From Candidatus Accumulibacter adjunctus (GTDB lineage: Bacteria; Pseudomonadota; Gammaproteobacteria; Burkholderiales; Rhodocyclaceae), in contig JFAX01000005.1 in NCBI GenBank assembly GCA_000585015.1, positions 13,643-77,642 of the forward strand: a DNA stretch of 64,000 nucleotides, written 5' to 3'. Shown here piece by piece: positions 53,374-63,852 of this stretch. A model generated the notes under the pieces. That model did no database searches. It was not told the origin of the DNA and saw nothing but the letters and a program-made list of their open reading frames with translations. Both the position numbers and the translations under genes were made by a program. Within the stretch, counting starts at the first letter, position 1, and every line of letters starts with the position of its first letter.

Positions 53374-54411
53374 ATGGCAAGTATAAAGCAAAACGCCCAG
53401 AGCCGGCCGCTGCCCGATTTCCGCAATGCTGGAGTCGTTTTGCGCATCCTGCTTGGGGTCAATCTGCTGGCCTTGCTCGCCGCCCTGGTACGCAGCGACG
53501 GGCTGCTTGCCTGCCTGCAGGACTACGTCACCATGGCCGCTTGGCTGCAGCCCCTGCTGCTTTTCAACCTCGCCGCCCTGGCACTGCTCGGTGGCCGGCT
53601 GCAGGGCCTCGCGCCATGGAGCGCCCGCGTGTTGGTCGTCGTGCTGGCTGCGACGTCGGCGGCCATGCTCTCGCTGCTGTGGGCTTTTCTCACCTTCGAT
53701 GAATGGAGTTGGCAGGGGCTGGTGCGGGCCGCTCTGCTCGCCGCGACGGCGGCGGCCTGCATGCTCTCCTACTTGACATTGCGCGCCAGCGCCTTGTCGC
53801 CAGCCCTGATCGAGGCCCGCCTGCAATCGCTGACTGCTCGCATCCGCCCGCATTTCCTGTTCAACAGCCTCACTGCGGTGATCTCGTTGATCCGCCTCGA
53901 TCCGCGCCGTGCGGAAACCGCGCTCGAAGAACTTGCCGATCTGTTCCGTGCGCTTCTGCGGGACCCGCGCCAGCTGGTGCCGATCGGCGATGAACTGGCC
54001 TTGTGCCGGCAGTATCTGGATCTGGAGAAGTTGCGACTGGGCGAGCGCCTGCAGGTCGAGTGGAGCAGCGATGATCTGCCTGCCGACCTCCTGGTGCCGC
54101 CGCTGCTGCTGCAACCGTTGCTCGAGAACGCCGTCTATCATGGCATCGAGCCAGTTGCCGATGGCGGCACGATCCGCGTCGCCCTGCTGCGGCGTGCCGA
54201 CGAACTACACATCGACCTGGCCAACCCGACGAGCGTGTCGCATGGCGAGCATGCACGCGGCAACCACATGGCTCTCGACAACATCGAGGAGCGGCTGGCA
54301 CTGTACTACGATCTCGAGGCCCGGCTCGACACAGGCGAGGTGCGGCTTGCCGACGGAAGCCGCGAGTATCGCGTACACATCGTCCTGCCCTGCGGCGGCC
54401 GCTGGCGGTGA
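53374..54411 (+). CDS. algZ: LytS-type membrane sensor histidine kinase AlgZ/FimS
   Basis: A 345-aa inner-membrane kinase, partner of AlgR. Four membrane helices (~20-140) precede the atypical HisKA_7 motif IRPHFLFNSLTAVISL with His160 as probable phospho-acceptor, then a HATPase domain with LLLQPLLENAVYHGIEP and GNHMALDNIEERLALYY. The lack of a classic HisKA is normal for the LytS family. It overlaps algR by four bases (GTGA). In Pseudomonas AlgZ/AlgR controls type IV pili and alginate; here pili are the more likely target, as pilSR is also present (inference). Confidence 0.9.
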   Translation: MASIKQNAQSRPLPDFRNAGVVLRILLGVNLLALLAALVRSDGLLACLQDYVTMAAWLQPLLLFNLAALALLGGRLQGLAPWSARVLVVVLAATSAAMLSLLWAFLTFDEWSWQGLVRAALLAATAAACMLSYLTLRASALSPALIEARLQSLTARIRPHFLFNSLTAVISLIRLDPRRAETALEELADLFRALLRDPRQLVPIGDELALCRQYLDLEKLRLGERLQVEWSSDDLPADLLVPPLLLQPLLENAVYHGIEPVADGGTIRVALLRRADELHIDLANPTSVSHGEHARGNHMALDNIEERLALYYDLEARLDTGEVRLADGSREYRVHIVLPCGGRWR

Positions 54412-55184
54412 GTGCCGTCGTCGCCCCGATCGCGGTACTGATCGTCGACGACGAAGCGCCGGCGCGGGCGCGCTTGCGCGACGTACTTGCCGATATCGCG
54501 ACCGAACTGCCGAACGAGGTGGTCGCCGAGGCCGAGAACGGTGTCGTCGCACTCGGCGTGATCGCTGCACACAAGGTGGATGTCGCGCTGGTCGATATCC
54601 GCATGCCGACGATGGACGGAGTTGAATTCGCTCGCCACCTGTCACAGCTGGAGGAGCCGCCAGCCGTGATCTTCGTCACCGCTTACGATGCCTACGCGGT
54701 GCAGGCCTTCGAGCTCAGTGCCCTTGACTATCTCCTCAAGCCAGTACGGTCCACACGCCTGCTCGCCGCATTGCGCAAACTGCCGCAGCGACCTCCGCTG
54801 AGCAACGCGCAGCTGGCACGGCTGCCGCAGGCGGCGCGCAGCCATCTTGCCTGTCATGAACGTGGTCGCCTGTTGCTGATCCCAGTCGCGGCGATCATCT
54901 ACCTGAAGGCCGACCTCAAGTACGTGACGGTCCGTACCCGTGAGCGCGAGTTCCTGGTAGACGAGTCGCTGACCCATCTCGAGGAGGAATACCGCGATCA
55001 GTTCGTCCGGCTGCACCGCAGCGTGCTGGTCGCCCGCGACGCGATCATCGGTTTCGCGCGCAGTGGCGCCGATGATGCCGACGCGCAATGGCAGGCGATG
55101 CTGCGCGACGTTGCGGAGCGACTGCCGGTCAGTCGCCGACAGTGGCCGTTGGTCAAGTCGCTGGTCCGCCGCAGCGGCGTCTGA
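54408..55184 (+). CDS. algR: LytTR-family response regulator AlgR
   Basis: A 258-aa regulator with an N-terminal receiver (VLIVDDEAPARARL; probable phospho-Asp63 in ALVDIRMPTMDG; switch Lys in LDYLLKPV) and a C-terminal LytTR DNA-binding domain (~150-250; LIPVAAIIYLKADLKYVTVRTREREFLVDESL, FVRLHRSVLVARDAI). GTG 54408 overlaps the algZ stop codon. LytTR domains bind 9-bp direct repeats; no such sites were searched. Confidence 0.92.
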   Translation: MSAVVAPIAVLIVDDEAPARARLRDVLADIATELPNEVVAEAENGVVALGVIAAHKVDVALVDIRMPTMDGVEFARHLSQLEEPPAVIFVTAYDAYAVQAFELSALDYLLKPVRSTRLLAALRKLPQRPPLSNAQLARLPQAARSHLACHERGRLLLIPVAAIIYLKADLKYVTVRTREREFLVDESLTHLEEEYRDQFVRLHRSVLVARDAIIGFARSGADDADAQWQAMLRDVAERLPVSRRQWPLVKSLVRRSGV

Positions 55185-55244
55185 CGGGACAGTTCGGGGC
55201 TGGCGCTTCTTGACGATGATCAAGGCAAAGGCGAGGGGGCTTCC

Positions 55245-55250
55245 TATAAT
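55245..55250 (+). promoter_or_regulatory. -10 element upstream of the cytochrome c4 gene
   Basis: A perfect TATAAT 26 bases before the cytochrome start. The TTGACG at 55210-55215 is 29 bases away, too far to be its -35, so an activator or extended context may be needed. Confidence 0.45.
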
Positions 55251-55276
55251 CTCGCTTTCCTTCCGACGAGAATTCA

Positions 55277-55951
55277 ATGTTCCACTTCGGACTCTGGCCA
55301 AGACTTCTCGGCTGTGTGCTGGCGGGATGTGTCGCCCTGCCGGCTGCCGCGCTGGACCTCGAGCGGGCCCAGGAGATCTACGGGCCCTGTGCGGCCTGCC
55401 ATGGCGAATTCGGCGCCGGCGGCAAGAAGGGCGAGTATCCGCGCATTGCCGGGCAACTGCCGAAATACCTCGAGCAGCAGTTGAAGGCGTTCCAGAGCCA
55501 GCGGCGAGTCAATCTGCCGATGTATCCCTATACCAAGGAACGGGAGTTGCCGGACGAGGACATGAAGCTTGTCTCGGCCTACTTGGCCCAGATCGAACTG
55601 CCGACGAGGCCGCCCGTGTTCAAGGACAGCGATGGTGCGCTGACGCGCCTGCTGGCGATGGAAAAAGTGATGATCGTTCCGCGCGCGGAAGGCAACATCG
55701 ACCGGGGCAGGCTCGTCTATGACCAGCAGTGCGCCGTCTGTCACGGCAAGAGTGGCAAGGGACGCGGCATGTTCCCGATGTTGGTCGGGCAGTACACCAG
55801 CTATTTGAAGAAGCAGATCGACGCCTACCTGAAGGCCGATCGTTCGCACGATGAAGACAGCGCCAGCGAGGGCGTGCTGTACCGCTTGCCGGCGCAGGAC
55901 ATTCAGGATGTCCTGGCTCACCTGACGGCGATCCAGGAGGTGCAACCCTGA
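55277..55951 (+). CDS. Diheme cytochrome c4
   Basis: A 224-aa exported protein with a signal peptide (MFHFGLWPRLLGCVLAGCVALPAAA). Two CxxCH heme-binding sites: CAACH (~residues 37-41) and CAVCH (~154-158), each followed by a methionine-bearing region for axial ligation, in the two-domain c4 layout. It carries electrons in the periplasm, typically to a cytochrome oxidase. It is convergent with the TPMT-like gene, only three bases apart. Confidence 0.92.
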   Translation: MFHFGLWPRLLGCVLAGCVALPAAALDLERAQEIYGPCAACHGEFGAGGKKGEYPRIAGQLPKYLEQQLKAFQSQRRVNLPMYPYTKERELPDEDMKLVSAYLAQIELPTRPPVFKDSDGALTRLLAMEKVMIVPRAEGNIDRGRLVYDQQCAVCHGKSGKGRGMFPMLVGQYTSYLKKQIDAYLKADRSHDEDSASEGVLYRLPAQDIQDVLAHLTAIQEVQP

Positions 55952-55954
55952 GGC

Positions 55955-56593
55955 TCAGAGCCGCTGCCAGACCTGCCAGCGTTCGCGACCGGCGAAGACC
56001 GGTAGCGAGTCGCTCACCGCGCGGTCTTCGCGGCAGGCGAATGCCGGCGACAGCAGGGCGGCCAGTTGCTCCGGCAGAATCCCGAACGGCGGGCCCCGCA
56101 GTTCCGCCGTCAAGAAGAAGTAGCCGGCCAGCAGTCCGCCGGCGGGCAGCAACTCGGCCACCCGGCGTCCGTACTGCGGCCACAGGTGACGCGGCAGTGC
56201 ACAGAGGAAGGCGCGTTCGTAGATGAGGTCGAAAGGCTGTGCCGGGACGAAGGAAAAGAAGTCGGCTGCAAGCAGCGCACCGCGCCAGGAGTCGCCGACG
56301 GTCTGGCGGGCCAGTTCGATGGCGGCGGTCGAAAAGTCCAGCGCCGTCACCTGCCAGCCCTGCCGATCGAGATAGGCCGCATCTAGGCCGCTGCCGCAGC
56401 CAGGAACGAGAACCCTTGGCGTCTGTCTCCCCGCCGTCGCGGCGGCAGGGTCGATCGCTGCTGTGCCGGTGGCGACAAAGCGCCGCAACTCGAGTGGCGC
56501 GGTGCCGGTTTCCCATGGCGTGACGCCGCTGCGGAAACGATGGTCCCAGAAGTCGGCGAGTTCTGGCTGCTGGCAGGCTGGCTTTTCGGACAA
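55955..56593 (-). CDS. TPMT-family SAM-dependent methyltransferase
   Basis: A 212-aa protein of the thiopurine methyltransferase superfamily: LADFWDHRFRSGVTPWETG at the start, the SAM loop RVLVPGCGSGLDAAYL, VTALDFSTAAIELAR, DLIYERAFLCALP and the YFFLTAELRGPPFG segment. Bacterial members methylate thiopurines, selenium or tellurium compounds, or thiocyanate-like small molecules; the substrate is not known. TTG 56593 is chosen because AAGGAG sits 10 bases upstream and it directly precedes the conserved SEKPACQQPELADFW; an ATG 51 bases upstream also exists. Confidence 0.85.
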   Translation of the reverse strand: MSEKPACQQPELADFWDHRFRSGVTPWETGTAPLELRRFVATGTAAIDPAAATAGRQTPRVLVPGCGSGLDAAYLDRQGWQVTALDFSTAAIELARQTVGDSWRGALLAADFFSFVPAQPFDLIYERAFLCALPRHLWPQYGRRVAELLPAGGLLAGYFFLTAELRGPPFGILPEQLAALLSPAFACREDRAVSDSLPVFAGRERWQVWQRL

Positions 56594-56703
56594 GTCTGTG
56601 CGCTCCTTGCTAGAATCACTGCCGTCGGCGTGACATCGGGGCATCGATGCCGACTTCGCCTGCCGGACGTCCGGCCAATGCTCCCTGCCGGAATCTTGCC
56701 GTG

Positions 56704-57645
56704 ATGAGTGCTCCCTCAGTCCCGCCGCGTATCGTCATCGCCTCACGTGAATCGCGCCTCGCGATGTGGCAGGCGGAACACGTTCGTGCCCGCCTCAGCG
56801 GATTATATCCAGAGACGACGGTCGACATCCTCGGCATGAGTACTCGTGGTGACCAGATCCTTGATCGACCGCTGGCGGCGATCGGTGGCAAGGGCCTGTT
56901 CATCAAGGAACTCGAGGTCGCCATGCAGGATGGCAGCGCCGATCTCGCCGTGCATTCGCTGAAGGACGTGCCGATGGAGATGCCTGAGGGCTTCGTGCTG
57001 GCGGCGATTTCCGCGCGCGAGAACCCCTGCGACGCCTTCGTCTCCAATCTCTTTTCCGTCATCGATGATCTGCCGGCGGGAGCAGTGGTCGGGACTTCGA
57101 GCCTGCGTCGGGCGGCCATCCTGCGCGCCTGCCATCCGCGACTGGTGATCCGGAGTTTGCGCGGCAACCTCGATACGCGTCTGCGCAAGCTCGATGCCGG
57201 CGACTACGATGCGATCATCCTGGCGGCTGCCGGCCTGATCCGCCTGGGTCTGCCGCAGCGGATCCGGTCGCTGCTGACACCCGAGCAGTCCCTGCCGGCT
57301 CCCGGGCAGGGAGTCCTGGGCATCGAGGTGTGCAGCTTGCGCACCGACATCGCGGCGCTGGTCGCGCCGCTCGACGATCCCGTGACGGCGGACTGCGTGC
57401 GTGCCGAACGTGCCTTTTCGCGCGCGCTGGGCGGCAGTTGTCAGGTACCCCTGGCCGCCCATGCCTTGCCTGAGGGTGATGGCCTCTGGTTGCGGGGGTG
57501 GGTCGCGACGCCCGACGGCAGCGAGATGGTCCGTGGCGAACTGCGCGGCCATCTGAGCGATGCTGAGTCGATCGGTCGCTCGCTGGCGCAGATGCTGCGT
57601 CAGCAGGGGGCTGAGTCGATCCTGCAGCAGCTTGCCGCTGGCTGA
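56704..57645 (+). CDS. hemC: Porphobilinogen deaminase (hydroxymethylbilane synthase)
   Basis: Joins four porphobilinogens into hydroxymethylbilane, using a dipyrromethane cofactor attached to a Cys. The 313-aa protein has [55 protein letters not shown] (with the catalytic Asp), [11 protein letters not shown] and the cofactor Cys246 in [17 protein letters not shown] 56704 is chosen over an in-frame upstream ATG. It overlaps hemD as TGATG. Confidence 0.96.
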   Translation: MSAPSVPPRIVIASRESRLAMWQAEHVRARLSGLYPETTVDILGMSTRGDQILDRPLAAIGGKGLFIKELEVAMQDGSADLAVHSLKDVPMEMPEGFVLAAISARENPCDAFVSNLFSVIDDLPAGAVVGTSSLRRAAILRACHPRLVIRSLRGNLDTRLRKLDAGDYDAIILAAAGLIRLGLPQRIRSLLTPEQSLPAPGQGVLGIEVCSLRTDIAALVAPLDDPVTADCVRAERAFSRALGGSCQVPLAAHALPEGDGLWLRGWVATPDGSEMVRGELRGHLSDAESIGRSLAQMLRQQGAESILQQLAAG

Positions 57646-58421
57646 TGGCGCAGCCGCTGCACGGTCGGACGATCGTCGTCACGCGCCCGCGAGCGCAGGC
57701 GTCGCAGCTCGCCGCGTGGATCGGTGAGCAGGGCGGCGAGGCGCTCGTCTTTCCGCTTCTCGAGATCTCTGCCGTTGCCCACCCGGCGCCCTTGCAGGAG
57801 GCGATCGATCGTCTCGACAGCTACGCGCTGGCAATCTTCATCAGCCCGAATGCCGTCGACCACAGCCTGCCGGCCATCCTCGCCCGGCGCCCATGGCCGA
57901 CGGCGCTGCGGCCGGTGGCGATCGGCCCGGGCACCGTGAACGCGCTGGCTGCATACGGCGTCGGCGATGTGCTGCTGCCCCCCGATCGTTTCGATTCCGA
58001 GGCGCTGCTCAGCCTTCCCGGCTTGCAGGCAGCCGCCGTCAGCCAGCGGCGGGTGCTGATCCTGCGCGGCAACGGTGGGCGCGAATTGCTGGCCGATACC
58101 CTGCGCGAACGTGGCGCCCAAGTGGATGCGGTCGCCTGCTACGAGCGCCGCGCACCAGCAGACGCGTCAACTCTGCAGGCGCTCTGGCACGATGGCCGGC
58201 TCGACGCGATCATCATTTCCTCGAGTGAAGGCTTGCGCAATCTCGTCCGGCTGCTCGACGAGGAGGCTCTGGCCTCTTTGCGCCGCACGCCGGTGTTCGT
58301 GCCCCATCAGCGAATCGCCGAGTGCGCGCGCACGTTGGGGCTGCAGCGGGTGTTCCAGAGTGCGCCCACTGATGCCGGGATCATGGCGGCAGTCAGCGCT
58401 CACGACTGGTTGCGAGCATGA
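57645..58421 (+). CDS. hemD: Uroporphyrinogen-III synthase
   Basis: Closes hydroxymethylbilane into uroporphyrinogen III. The 258-aa protein shows the weak HemD pattern: a start GRTIVVTRPRAQASQLAAWI, FISPNAVDHSLPAI in the middle, RVLILRGNGGRELLADTL and the C-terminal IIISSSEGLRNLVRLL. Overlap with hemC by one base strongly supports the call. In many betaproteobacteria hemX and hemY follow; here they are absent, and hemF converges 81 bases further on. Confidence 0.92.
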   Translation: MAQPLHGRTIVVTRPRAQASQLAAWIGEQGGEALVFPLLEISAVAHPAPLQEAIDRLDSYALAIFISPNAVDHSLPAILARRPWPTALRPVAIGPGTVNALAAYGVGDVLLPPDRFDSEALLSLPGLQAAAVSQRRVLILRGNGGRELLADTLRERGAQVDAVACYERRAPADASTLQALWHDGRLDAIIISSSEGLRNLVRLLDEEALASLRRTPVFVPHQRIAECARTLGLQRVFQSAPTDAGIMAAVSAHDWLRA

Positions 58422-58502
58422 ACGACACGCCCCAGTCCGCGGTATCACTGCCGTTGGCCTTGCCCCGCCGCCGGCGAGCGGCGATCTTCCGTTGGCCGGG
58501 GG

Positions 58503-59420
58503 CTACAGCCAATCGCGCGGCGGCAGCATGTCGTAGAGGACGGCCTCCGCGCTGCCCGGCTCGGGCCGCCAGTCGTAACGCCACTTGACGGTCGGTGGCA
58601 GCGACATCAGGATCGACTCGGTGCGGCCGCCCGATTGCAGGCCGAAAAGGGTGCCACGGTCCCAGACCAGGTTGAACTCGACGTAGCGCCCGCGCCGGTA
58701 GGCTTGGAAGTCCCGTTCCCGCTCGCCGTAGGGGGTCGCTTGGCGTTTGTCGACGAGCGGCAGGTAGGCGATCGGAAACGCATCACCGACCGCTCGAGTC
58801 AGCGCGAAGCAGCGCTCGAAGCCACCTTCGCAGAGGTCGTCGAAGAAAATGCCACCGACGCCGCGCGGCTCGTTGCGATGCTTGAGAAAGAAGTACTCGT
58901 CACACCACTTCTTGTAGCGCGCGTGGCAATCGTCGCCAAAGGGCTGCAGGGCGTCGCGGCAGGTGCGGTGGAAATGACGCACGTCTTCGGCGAACGGGTA
59001 GTAGGGCGTCAGGTCCATGCCGCCGCCAAACCACCATACCGGCTCGGCCTCACCGTCCGTCGCGAGCAGCACCCGCACGTTCATGTGTGCGGTGGGGCAG
59101 AAGGGATTCGTCGGGTGCAGCACCAGCGAAACGCCCATCGCCGCGAACGCCCGCCCGGCGAGTTCGGGTCTCCTGGCGGTTGCCGAAGCCGGCAGCGTGG
59201 CGCCGCTGACCTCCGAGAAGGCAATTCCGCCACGTTCGAAGATGCGCCCTCCTTCGATGATGCTGGTGCAGCCGCTGCCGGTCAGCGGTCCGCCAGCCTC
59301 CCGCTGCCAGCGATCGGCGCGAAAACGGCAGCCGTGACGGCCCTCGGTCGCCTCGGCAGCCGTCACGAGGCGAGTCTGCAGGCTGGTGAAATAGTCCCTG
59401 AGGCCCGCGGCGTCGATCAT
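58503..59420 (-). CDS. hemF: Oxygen-dependent coproporphyrinogen-III oxidase
   Basis: Oxidative decarboxylation of coproporphyrinogen III to protoporphyrinogen IX with O2. The 305-aa protein shows [56 protein letters not shown] and [31 protein letters not shown], which are HemF signatures. Presence indicates aerobic heme synthesis. It is convergent with hemD. Confidence 0.96.
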   Translation of the reverse strand: MIDAAGLRDYFTSLQTRLVTAAEATEGRHGCRFRADRWQREAGGPLTGSGCTSIIEGGRIFERGGIAFSEVSGATLPASATARRPELAGRAFAAMGVSLVLHPTNPFCPTAHMNVRVLLATDGEAEPVWWFGGGMDLTPYYPFAEDVRHFHRTCRDALQPFGDDCHARYKKWCDEYFFLKHRNEPRGVGGIFFDDLCEGGFERCFALTRAVGDAFPIAYLPLVDKRQATPYGERERDFQAYRRGRYVEFNLVWDRGTLFGLQSGGRTESILMSLPPTVKWRYDWRPEPGSAEAVLYDMLPPRDWL

Positions 59421-59472
59421 CGCCGCGAGGTTGTCCCGAATGCCGGCCGTTTCCCTGACGGAAGTTCGCCGG

Positions 59473-60753
59473 TCATCGGCCGGCTGCCCGGTGGCCGATG
59501 TCGTGGCGGTACTGCATGCCGTCGAAGTGGATGCCGGTGATCAGGTCATAGGCACGTCGCTGTGCCTGCCTGACGTTGTCCGCCAGCGTCGTCACGCAGA
59601 GTACGCGGCCACCGGCGGTGACGATCCGGCCGTCGATCTCGCTCGTGCCCGCATGGAAGACGTGGCTGTCGTCAGTGCTGTCCGGCAGGCCGCTGACCGG
59701 GTCTCCCGTGCGTGGGGCGGCGGGATAGTTGGCTGCGGCAAGGACGACGCCGAGGGCGACTCGCCGGTCCCAACTCGCCTCGACGAGGTTGAGGCGGCCG
59801 GAGACGGCGTGCTCGAGCAGGTTGAGAAGGTCGCTGCGCAGACGCATCATGATCGGCTGCGTCTCCGGATCACCGAGGCGGCAGTTGAACTCCACCGTTT
59901 TCACCGAGCCATCGCGGCCGATCATCAGTCCGGCGTAGAGAAAACCGGTGTAGGGCATGCCTTCGGCTGCCATGCCGCGGACCGTCGGCAGGATGATCTC
60001 GCGCATCGCCCGTGCGTGCACCTCGGGCGTCACTACCGGTGCCGGCGAGTAGGCGCCCATGCCGCCTGTGTTGGGGCCCGTATCGCCGTCACCGATCCGC
60101 TTGTGGTCCTGGCTCGACGCCAGTGGCAGCACGTTCCTGCCGTCGACCATGACGATGAAACTGGCTTCCTCGCCGTCGAGGAACTCTTCGATGACGACCC
60201 TTGCTCCATGGTCACCCGAAGTCGTGCCGCTTTCGCTCGCGGGCAGCATGCGGTCGATCGCCGCGTGTGCCACGGCGAGGCTACCGGCGACGACCACCCC
60301 CTTGCCGGCGGCGAGGCCGTCCGCCTTGATGACGATCGGCGCGCCCTGTTGCTCTACGTAGGCGTGCGCTGCGGCGCGTTCGGTGAAGCTGACGAAGCGG
60401 GCGGTTGGAATGTGGTGCCGGAGCATGAAGCGCTTGGCAAAATCCTTCGAGCTCTCGAGCTGAGCGGCCTCTCGCGTCGGCCCAAAGATCCTCAGGCCGC
60501 GGGCGCGAAAGAGATTGACGATGCCGGCGGCAAGAGGTGCTTCCGGGCCGACGACGGTCAGCCGGACGTTCTCCCGTTGAGCGAAGTCCGCCAGCTCTGC
60601 AGCGCCGCTCAGCGGCACGTTTTCCAGTTCATGCTCGCGCGCCGTACCGGCGTTGCCCGGCGCAACGAAAACCTTCTGCAGTCCGGGCGTTTTCGCGAGT
60701 CGCCAAGCCAGGGCGTGTTCGCGGCCGCCGGAACCGATTACAAGCAGTTTCAT
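59473..60753 (-). CDS. purD: Phosphoribosylamine--glycine ligase (GAR synthetase)
   Basis: Second step of purine synthesis. The 426-aa ATP-grasp enzyme begins [19 protein letters not shown], followed by [18 protein letters not shown], the ATP-binding loop [16 protein letters not shown], and [21 protein letters not shown] 60753 is set by this N-terminus and preceded by GAGAGG. It lies 83 bases downstream of purH; a GC stem is visible in the gap. Confidence 0.96.
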   Translation of the reverse strand: MKLLVIGSGGREHALAWRLAKTPGLQKVFVAPGNAGTAREHELENVPLSGAAELADFAQRENVRLTVVGPEAPLAAGIVNLFRARGLRIFGPTREAAQLESSKDFAKRFMLRHHIPTARFVSFTERAAAHAYVEQQGAPIVIKADGLAAGKGVVVAGSLAVAHAAIDRMLPASESGTTSGDHGARVVIEEFLDGEEASFIVMVDGRNVLPLASSQDHKRIGDGDTGPNTGGMGAYSPAPVVTPEVHARAMREIILPTVRGMAAEGMPYTGFLYAGLMIGRDGSVKTVEFNCRLGDPETQPIMMRLRSDLLNLLEHAVSGRLNLVEASWDRRVALGVVLAAANYPAAPRTGDPVSGLPDSTDDSHVFHAGTSEIDGRIVTAGGRVLCVTTLADNVRQAQRRAYDLITGIHFDGMQYRHDIGHRAAGR

Positions 60754-60836
60754 CTGAGCCTCTCTCCCCTGTCGACGGTTGCGCCTGGGTACCCGTTCTT
60801 CCCGCGCACCGTGCCTCCTGCTGGCGCGCGGGCCTT

Positions 60837-62402
60837 CTAGTGCCGGAAATGCCGCGCGCCGGTGAAGACCATCGCCAGACCATGCTCGTCGGCCGCTGCA
60901 ATCACCTCCTCGTCGCGCAGCGAGCCGCCTGGCTGGATGACCGCTTTGGCACCTGCGGCGGCGAGCACGTCGACCCCGTCGCGGAAGGGGAAGAAGGCGT
61001 CGGAAGCGACACATGAGCCGGTCAGGTCAAGGCCGGCATTCTGCGCCTTGCTGGCTGCGATGCGCGTCGAGTCCACGCGGCTCATCTGGCCGGCACCGAC
61101 GCCGAGGGTCATGCCGTGGCCGCAGAAGACGATCGCATTGGACTTGACGAACTTGGCGACACGATAGGCGAAGAGGAGATCATCGACCTGCGCCGCTGTC
61201 GGGGCCACCCTGCTGACCACCTTGAGGTCCGCTTCCTGGACGTTGAAGCGGTCGGGCGTCTGCAGCAACAGCCCGCCGCCGACGCGCTTCATCTCCCAGG
61301 TATGATGGACACGTGCCAGGGGCAGTTCGAGCACGCGCAGGTTCTGCTTGCTCGCCAGCAGGGCTCGTGCGGCGGCGGTGAATGCCGGCGCGAGGAGGAC
61401 CTCGACGAAATGCTTGCGGGCGTTCATCGCTTCCACCACGTCGGTGTCCACCGCACCGTTGAAGGCGATGATGCCACCAAAGGCGGACGTCGAATCCGTC
61501 TGAAAGGCCTTCTCGTATGCCGTGACGAGCGATGCATCAATGGCAACGCCGCATGGATTGGCGTGCTTGATGATGACGCACGCCGGCGTATCGAATGTCT
61601 TGACACACTCCCATGCGGCGTCGGCGTCGGCAATGTTGTTGTAGGAGAGTTCCTTGCCCTGCAACTGACGATAGTCGGCGATCGCCCCGGCGACGGGGGC
61701 CGGGTCGCGGTAGAACGCCGCCCGCTGATGCGGGTTCTCGCCGTAGCGAAGCGCCTCGACGCGATCGAAGGCGACTTGCAGGTGGGCCGGGAAAGCCTGC
61801 GGCTGTCCGGCGGAGTCGAGCGAAGTCAGCCAGTTGGCGATCGCCGAATCGTAGCGCGCGGTGTGCACGAAAGCCTTGCTGGCGAGAGCGAAGCGGGTCT
61901 CGAGGCTGAGCGCACCGTCGTTGGCCGCCATCTCGCCGAGCAGTTTCGCATAGTCCTCGGGGTCGGTGACCACCGCCACGCCATCGTAGTTCTTGGCCGC
62001 GGAGCGGAGCATCGCCGGGCCGCCGATGTCGATGTTCTCGATGGCCTCGTCAAGGGTCACCCCCGCCTTGGCGATGGTTTCGCGGAACGGGTAGAGATTG
62101 ACACAGACCAGGTCGATCGTCGGGATGCCGTGCCGCTCGAGTGTCGCCAGGTGCTCGGGAAGGTCGCGGCGAGCGAGGATGCCGGCGTGTACCTTCGGGT
62201 GCAGCGTCTTGACCCGGCCGTCAAGCATTTCCGGGAAACCGGTGTAGTCACCCACTTCGCTGACCGGCAGGCCGGCGTCGCGCAGCATGCTGGCGGTGCC
62301 ACCCGTCGACAGCAGCCTGACGCCGTGGGCGACGAGTCCTCGGGCGAATTCGAGGGCGCCGTTCTTGTTCGAAAGACTGAGGAGGGCTTGACGGATCTTC
62401 AT
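60837..62402 (-). CDS. purH: Bifunctional AICAR transformylase / IMP cyclohydrolase
   Basis: Last two steps of IMP synthesis. The 521-aa protein has the IMP cyclohydrolase part at the N-terminus (~1-195: [33 protein letters not shown] motifs, NLYPFRETI) and the transformylase part (~200-521: [16 protein letters not shown], the catalytic Lys region [13 protein letters not shown] and [12 protein letters not shown]). Full length and intact motifs. It is preceded on the same strand by fis and dusB; purD follows. Confidence 0.97.
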   Translation of the reverse strand: MKIRQALLSLSNKNGALEFARGLVAHGVRLLSTGGTASMLRDAGLPVSEVGDYTGFPEMLDGRVKTLHPKVHAGILARRDLPEHLATLERHGIPTIDLVCVNLYPFRETIAKAGVTLDEAIENIDIGGPAMLRSAAKNYDGVAVVTDPEDYAKLLGEMAANDGALSLETRFALASKAFVHTARYDSAIANWLTSLDSAGQPQAFPAHLQVAFDRVEALRYGENPHQRAAFYRDPAPVAGAIADYRQLQGKELSYNNIADADAAWECVKTFDTPACVIIKHANPCGVAIDASLVTAYEKAFQTDSTSAFGGIIAFNGAVDTDVVEAMNARKHFVEVLLAPAFTAAARALLASKQNLRVLELPLARVHHTWEMKRVGGGLLLQTPDRFNVQEADLKVVSRVAPTAAQVDDLLFAYRVAKFVKSNAIVFCGHGMTLGVGAGQMSRVDSTRIAASKAQNAGLDLTGSCVASDAFFPFRDGVDVLAAAGAKAVIQPGGSLRDEEVIAAADEHGLAMVFTGARHFRH

Positions 62403-62437
62403 GGCAGTAGGGTCAACAGGGTGAAAGGAATTATCGA

Positions 62438-62452
62438 CGACGCCTGGCGTCG
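62438..62452. promoter_or_regulatory. Palindrome between fis and purH
   Basis: CGACGCC-T-GGCGTCG is a perfect 7-bp palindrome 36 bases before the purH start and 10 bases after the fis stop codon. It could be an operator; as a hairpin its one-base loop would be strained. No PurR-like consensus was recognised. Confidence 0.3.
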
Positions 62453-62461
62453 CGCAGCGAC

Positions 62462-62713
62462 TCAGGTGATCAGTCGGTGGTGAAGCAGTTTCTTGCGCAA
62501 GGTATTGCGATTGATGCCGAGGATCTCGGCCGCCAGGGTCTGGTTGCCGCCGGCTTGCAGCAGAACGACTTCCAGCATCGGCCGCTCGACGCTGCGGATC
62601 ACCATCTCGTAAACCGGCACCGGTTGCTCGCCGCCGAGGGTATGAAAGTAGTTCTCCAGTGCCTTGCGGACGCAGGTCGCGATGGCGTCGTCGTCATCAT
62701 GTACGTGCTTCAT
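62462..62713 (-). CDS. fis: Fis-family nucleoid/transcription factor
   Basis: A small DNA-binding protein (83 aa; E. coli 98) that bends DNA and supports rRNA transcription and site-specific recombination. The C-terminal helix-turn-helix [22 protein letters not shown] is an excellent match. The N-terminal arm is short ([11 protein letters not shown]) and acidic. It overlaps the dusB stop codon by four bases, giving the dusB-fis pair known from E. coli. Confidence 0.94.
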   Translation of the reverse strand: MKHVHDDDDAIATCVRKALENYFHTLGGEQPVPVYEMVIRSVERPMLEVVLLQAGGNQTLAAEILGINRNTLRKKLLHHRLIT

Positions 62714-63756
62714 GCGGCAAGTTCCTCGCAAGGGGTGTCGCCGGTTGCCACCGCCGGCGGCGGAGTGGCGGGCAGGCGTTCGTTGCTGTCGGCTAGCGCC
62801 AGGAAGAACTCGTTCACCGCCTGTCGCTGCTGCTCGATGCTCGGCAACTGGTTCATGTGGTGACGAAAGAAGGCGGAGCCGGGCAGCCCGCGGGTGTACC
62901 AGGAAATATGCTTGCGGGCGATGCCGACGCCGGCGTGGCGGCCATAGAACAGGTAGACATCGTCCAGATGTCCGAGCAGGACCTCGCGAATCTCGCTGAC
63001 TCGCGGCGGCAGCATGTGGCTGCCCGTGTGCAGGAAGTGCTCGATCTCGCGAAACAGCCAGGGTCGTCCTTGCGCTGCACGACCGATCATCACCGCGTCG
63101 GCGCCGGTGCTGGCGAGCACCGCGCGAGCCTTTTCCGGCGAGTCGACGTCACCGTTGGCGATCACCGGGATGCGCGCCGCTGCCTTGACCTGCCTGATCG
63201 TTTCGTATTCCGCCTCACCGCTGTAGCCGCAGGCGCGCGTCCGGCCGTGCATTGCCAGCGCCCGCACACCCGATTCCTCGGCGATCTTCAGGATGCGCAG
63301 CGCGTTGCGGTTCTCGCGGTCCCAGCCGGTGCGGATCTTCAGCGTCACCGGTGTTTCCGAAACTGCTCTCACCACTGCCTCGAGAATCCGCGCCACCAGC
63401 GGTTCGTCCCGCAGCAGCGCGGACCCCGCCATCACGTTGCAGATCTTCTTCGCCGGGCAGCCCATGTTGATGTCGATGATCTGCGCCCCGCGGTCGACGT
63501 TGTAGCGTGCCGCATCGGCCATCATCAGCGGATCGGCGCCGGCGATCTGGACCGAGACCGGTGCCACTTCGCCGTCGTGGTCGGCACGGCGGCGGGTCTT
63601 CACACTGCCATAGAGCAGCGAATTCGACGTCACCATCTCGGATACCGCCAGACCGGCACCCATGCGCTTGCACAGTTGGCGGAAAGGGCGGTCCGTCACC
63701 CCAGCCATTGGCGCGACGAAGAGCTGGTTGCGGAGCGAAAAGCCAAGGAACTGCAT
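62710..63756 (-). CDS. dusB: tRNA-dihydrouridine synthase B
   Basis: Reduces specific uridines in tRNA to dihydrouridine using FMN and NADPH. The 348-aa protein has LFVAPMAGVTDRPFRQLCKRMGAG, NMGCPAKKICN (with the catalytic Cys), VTLKIRTGWD, ALAMHGRTRACGYSG and VIANGDVDSPEKARAVL. ATG 63756 aligns with DusB N-termini (MQFLGFSLRNQLFVAPMAG). The long C-terminal region ends in a Pro/Ala-rich tail. It heads a probable dusB-fis-purH-purD transcript. Confidence 0.95.
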   Translation of the reverse strand: MQFLGFSLRNQLFVAPMAGVTDRPFRQLCKRMGAGLAVSEMVTSNSLLYGSVKTRRRADHDGEVAPVSVQIAGADPLMMADAARYNVDRGAQIIDINMGCPAKKICNVMAGSALLRDEPLVARILEAVVRAVSETPVTLKIRTGWDRENRNALRILKIAEESGVRALAMHGRTRACGYSGEAEYETIRQVKAAARIPVIANGDVDSPEKARAVLASTGADAVMIGRAAQGRPWLFREIEHFLHTGSHMLPPRVSEIREVLLGHLDDVYLFYGRHAGVGIARKHISWYTRGLPGSAFFRHHMNQLPSIEQQRQAVNEFFLALADSNERLPATPPPAVATGDTPCEELAA

Positions 63757-63852
63757 GCTGAGCGGGGTCGGGAGCGGGCGTCGGGAGAGCAGGATTCTAC
63801 CCCGATTCTGCCCCTCGAACGGACTGTTCGTCGGTAGGCTACGCGACGCTGC

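Noticed and set aside
62438..62452. PurR-type operator before purH
   Set aside because: The palindrome does not resemble the known PurR box; kept only as an unassigned palindrome.
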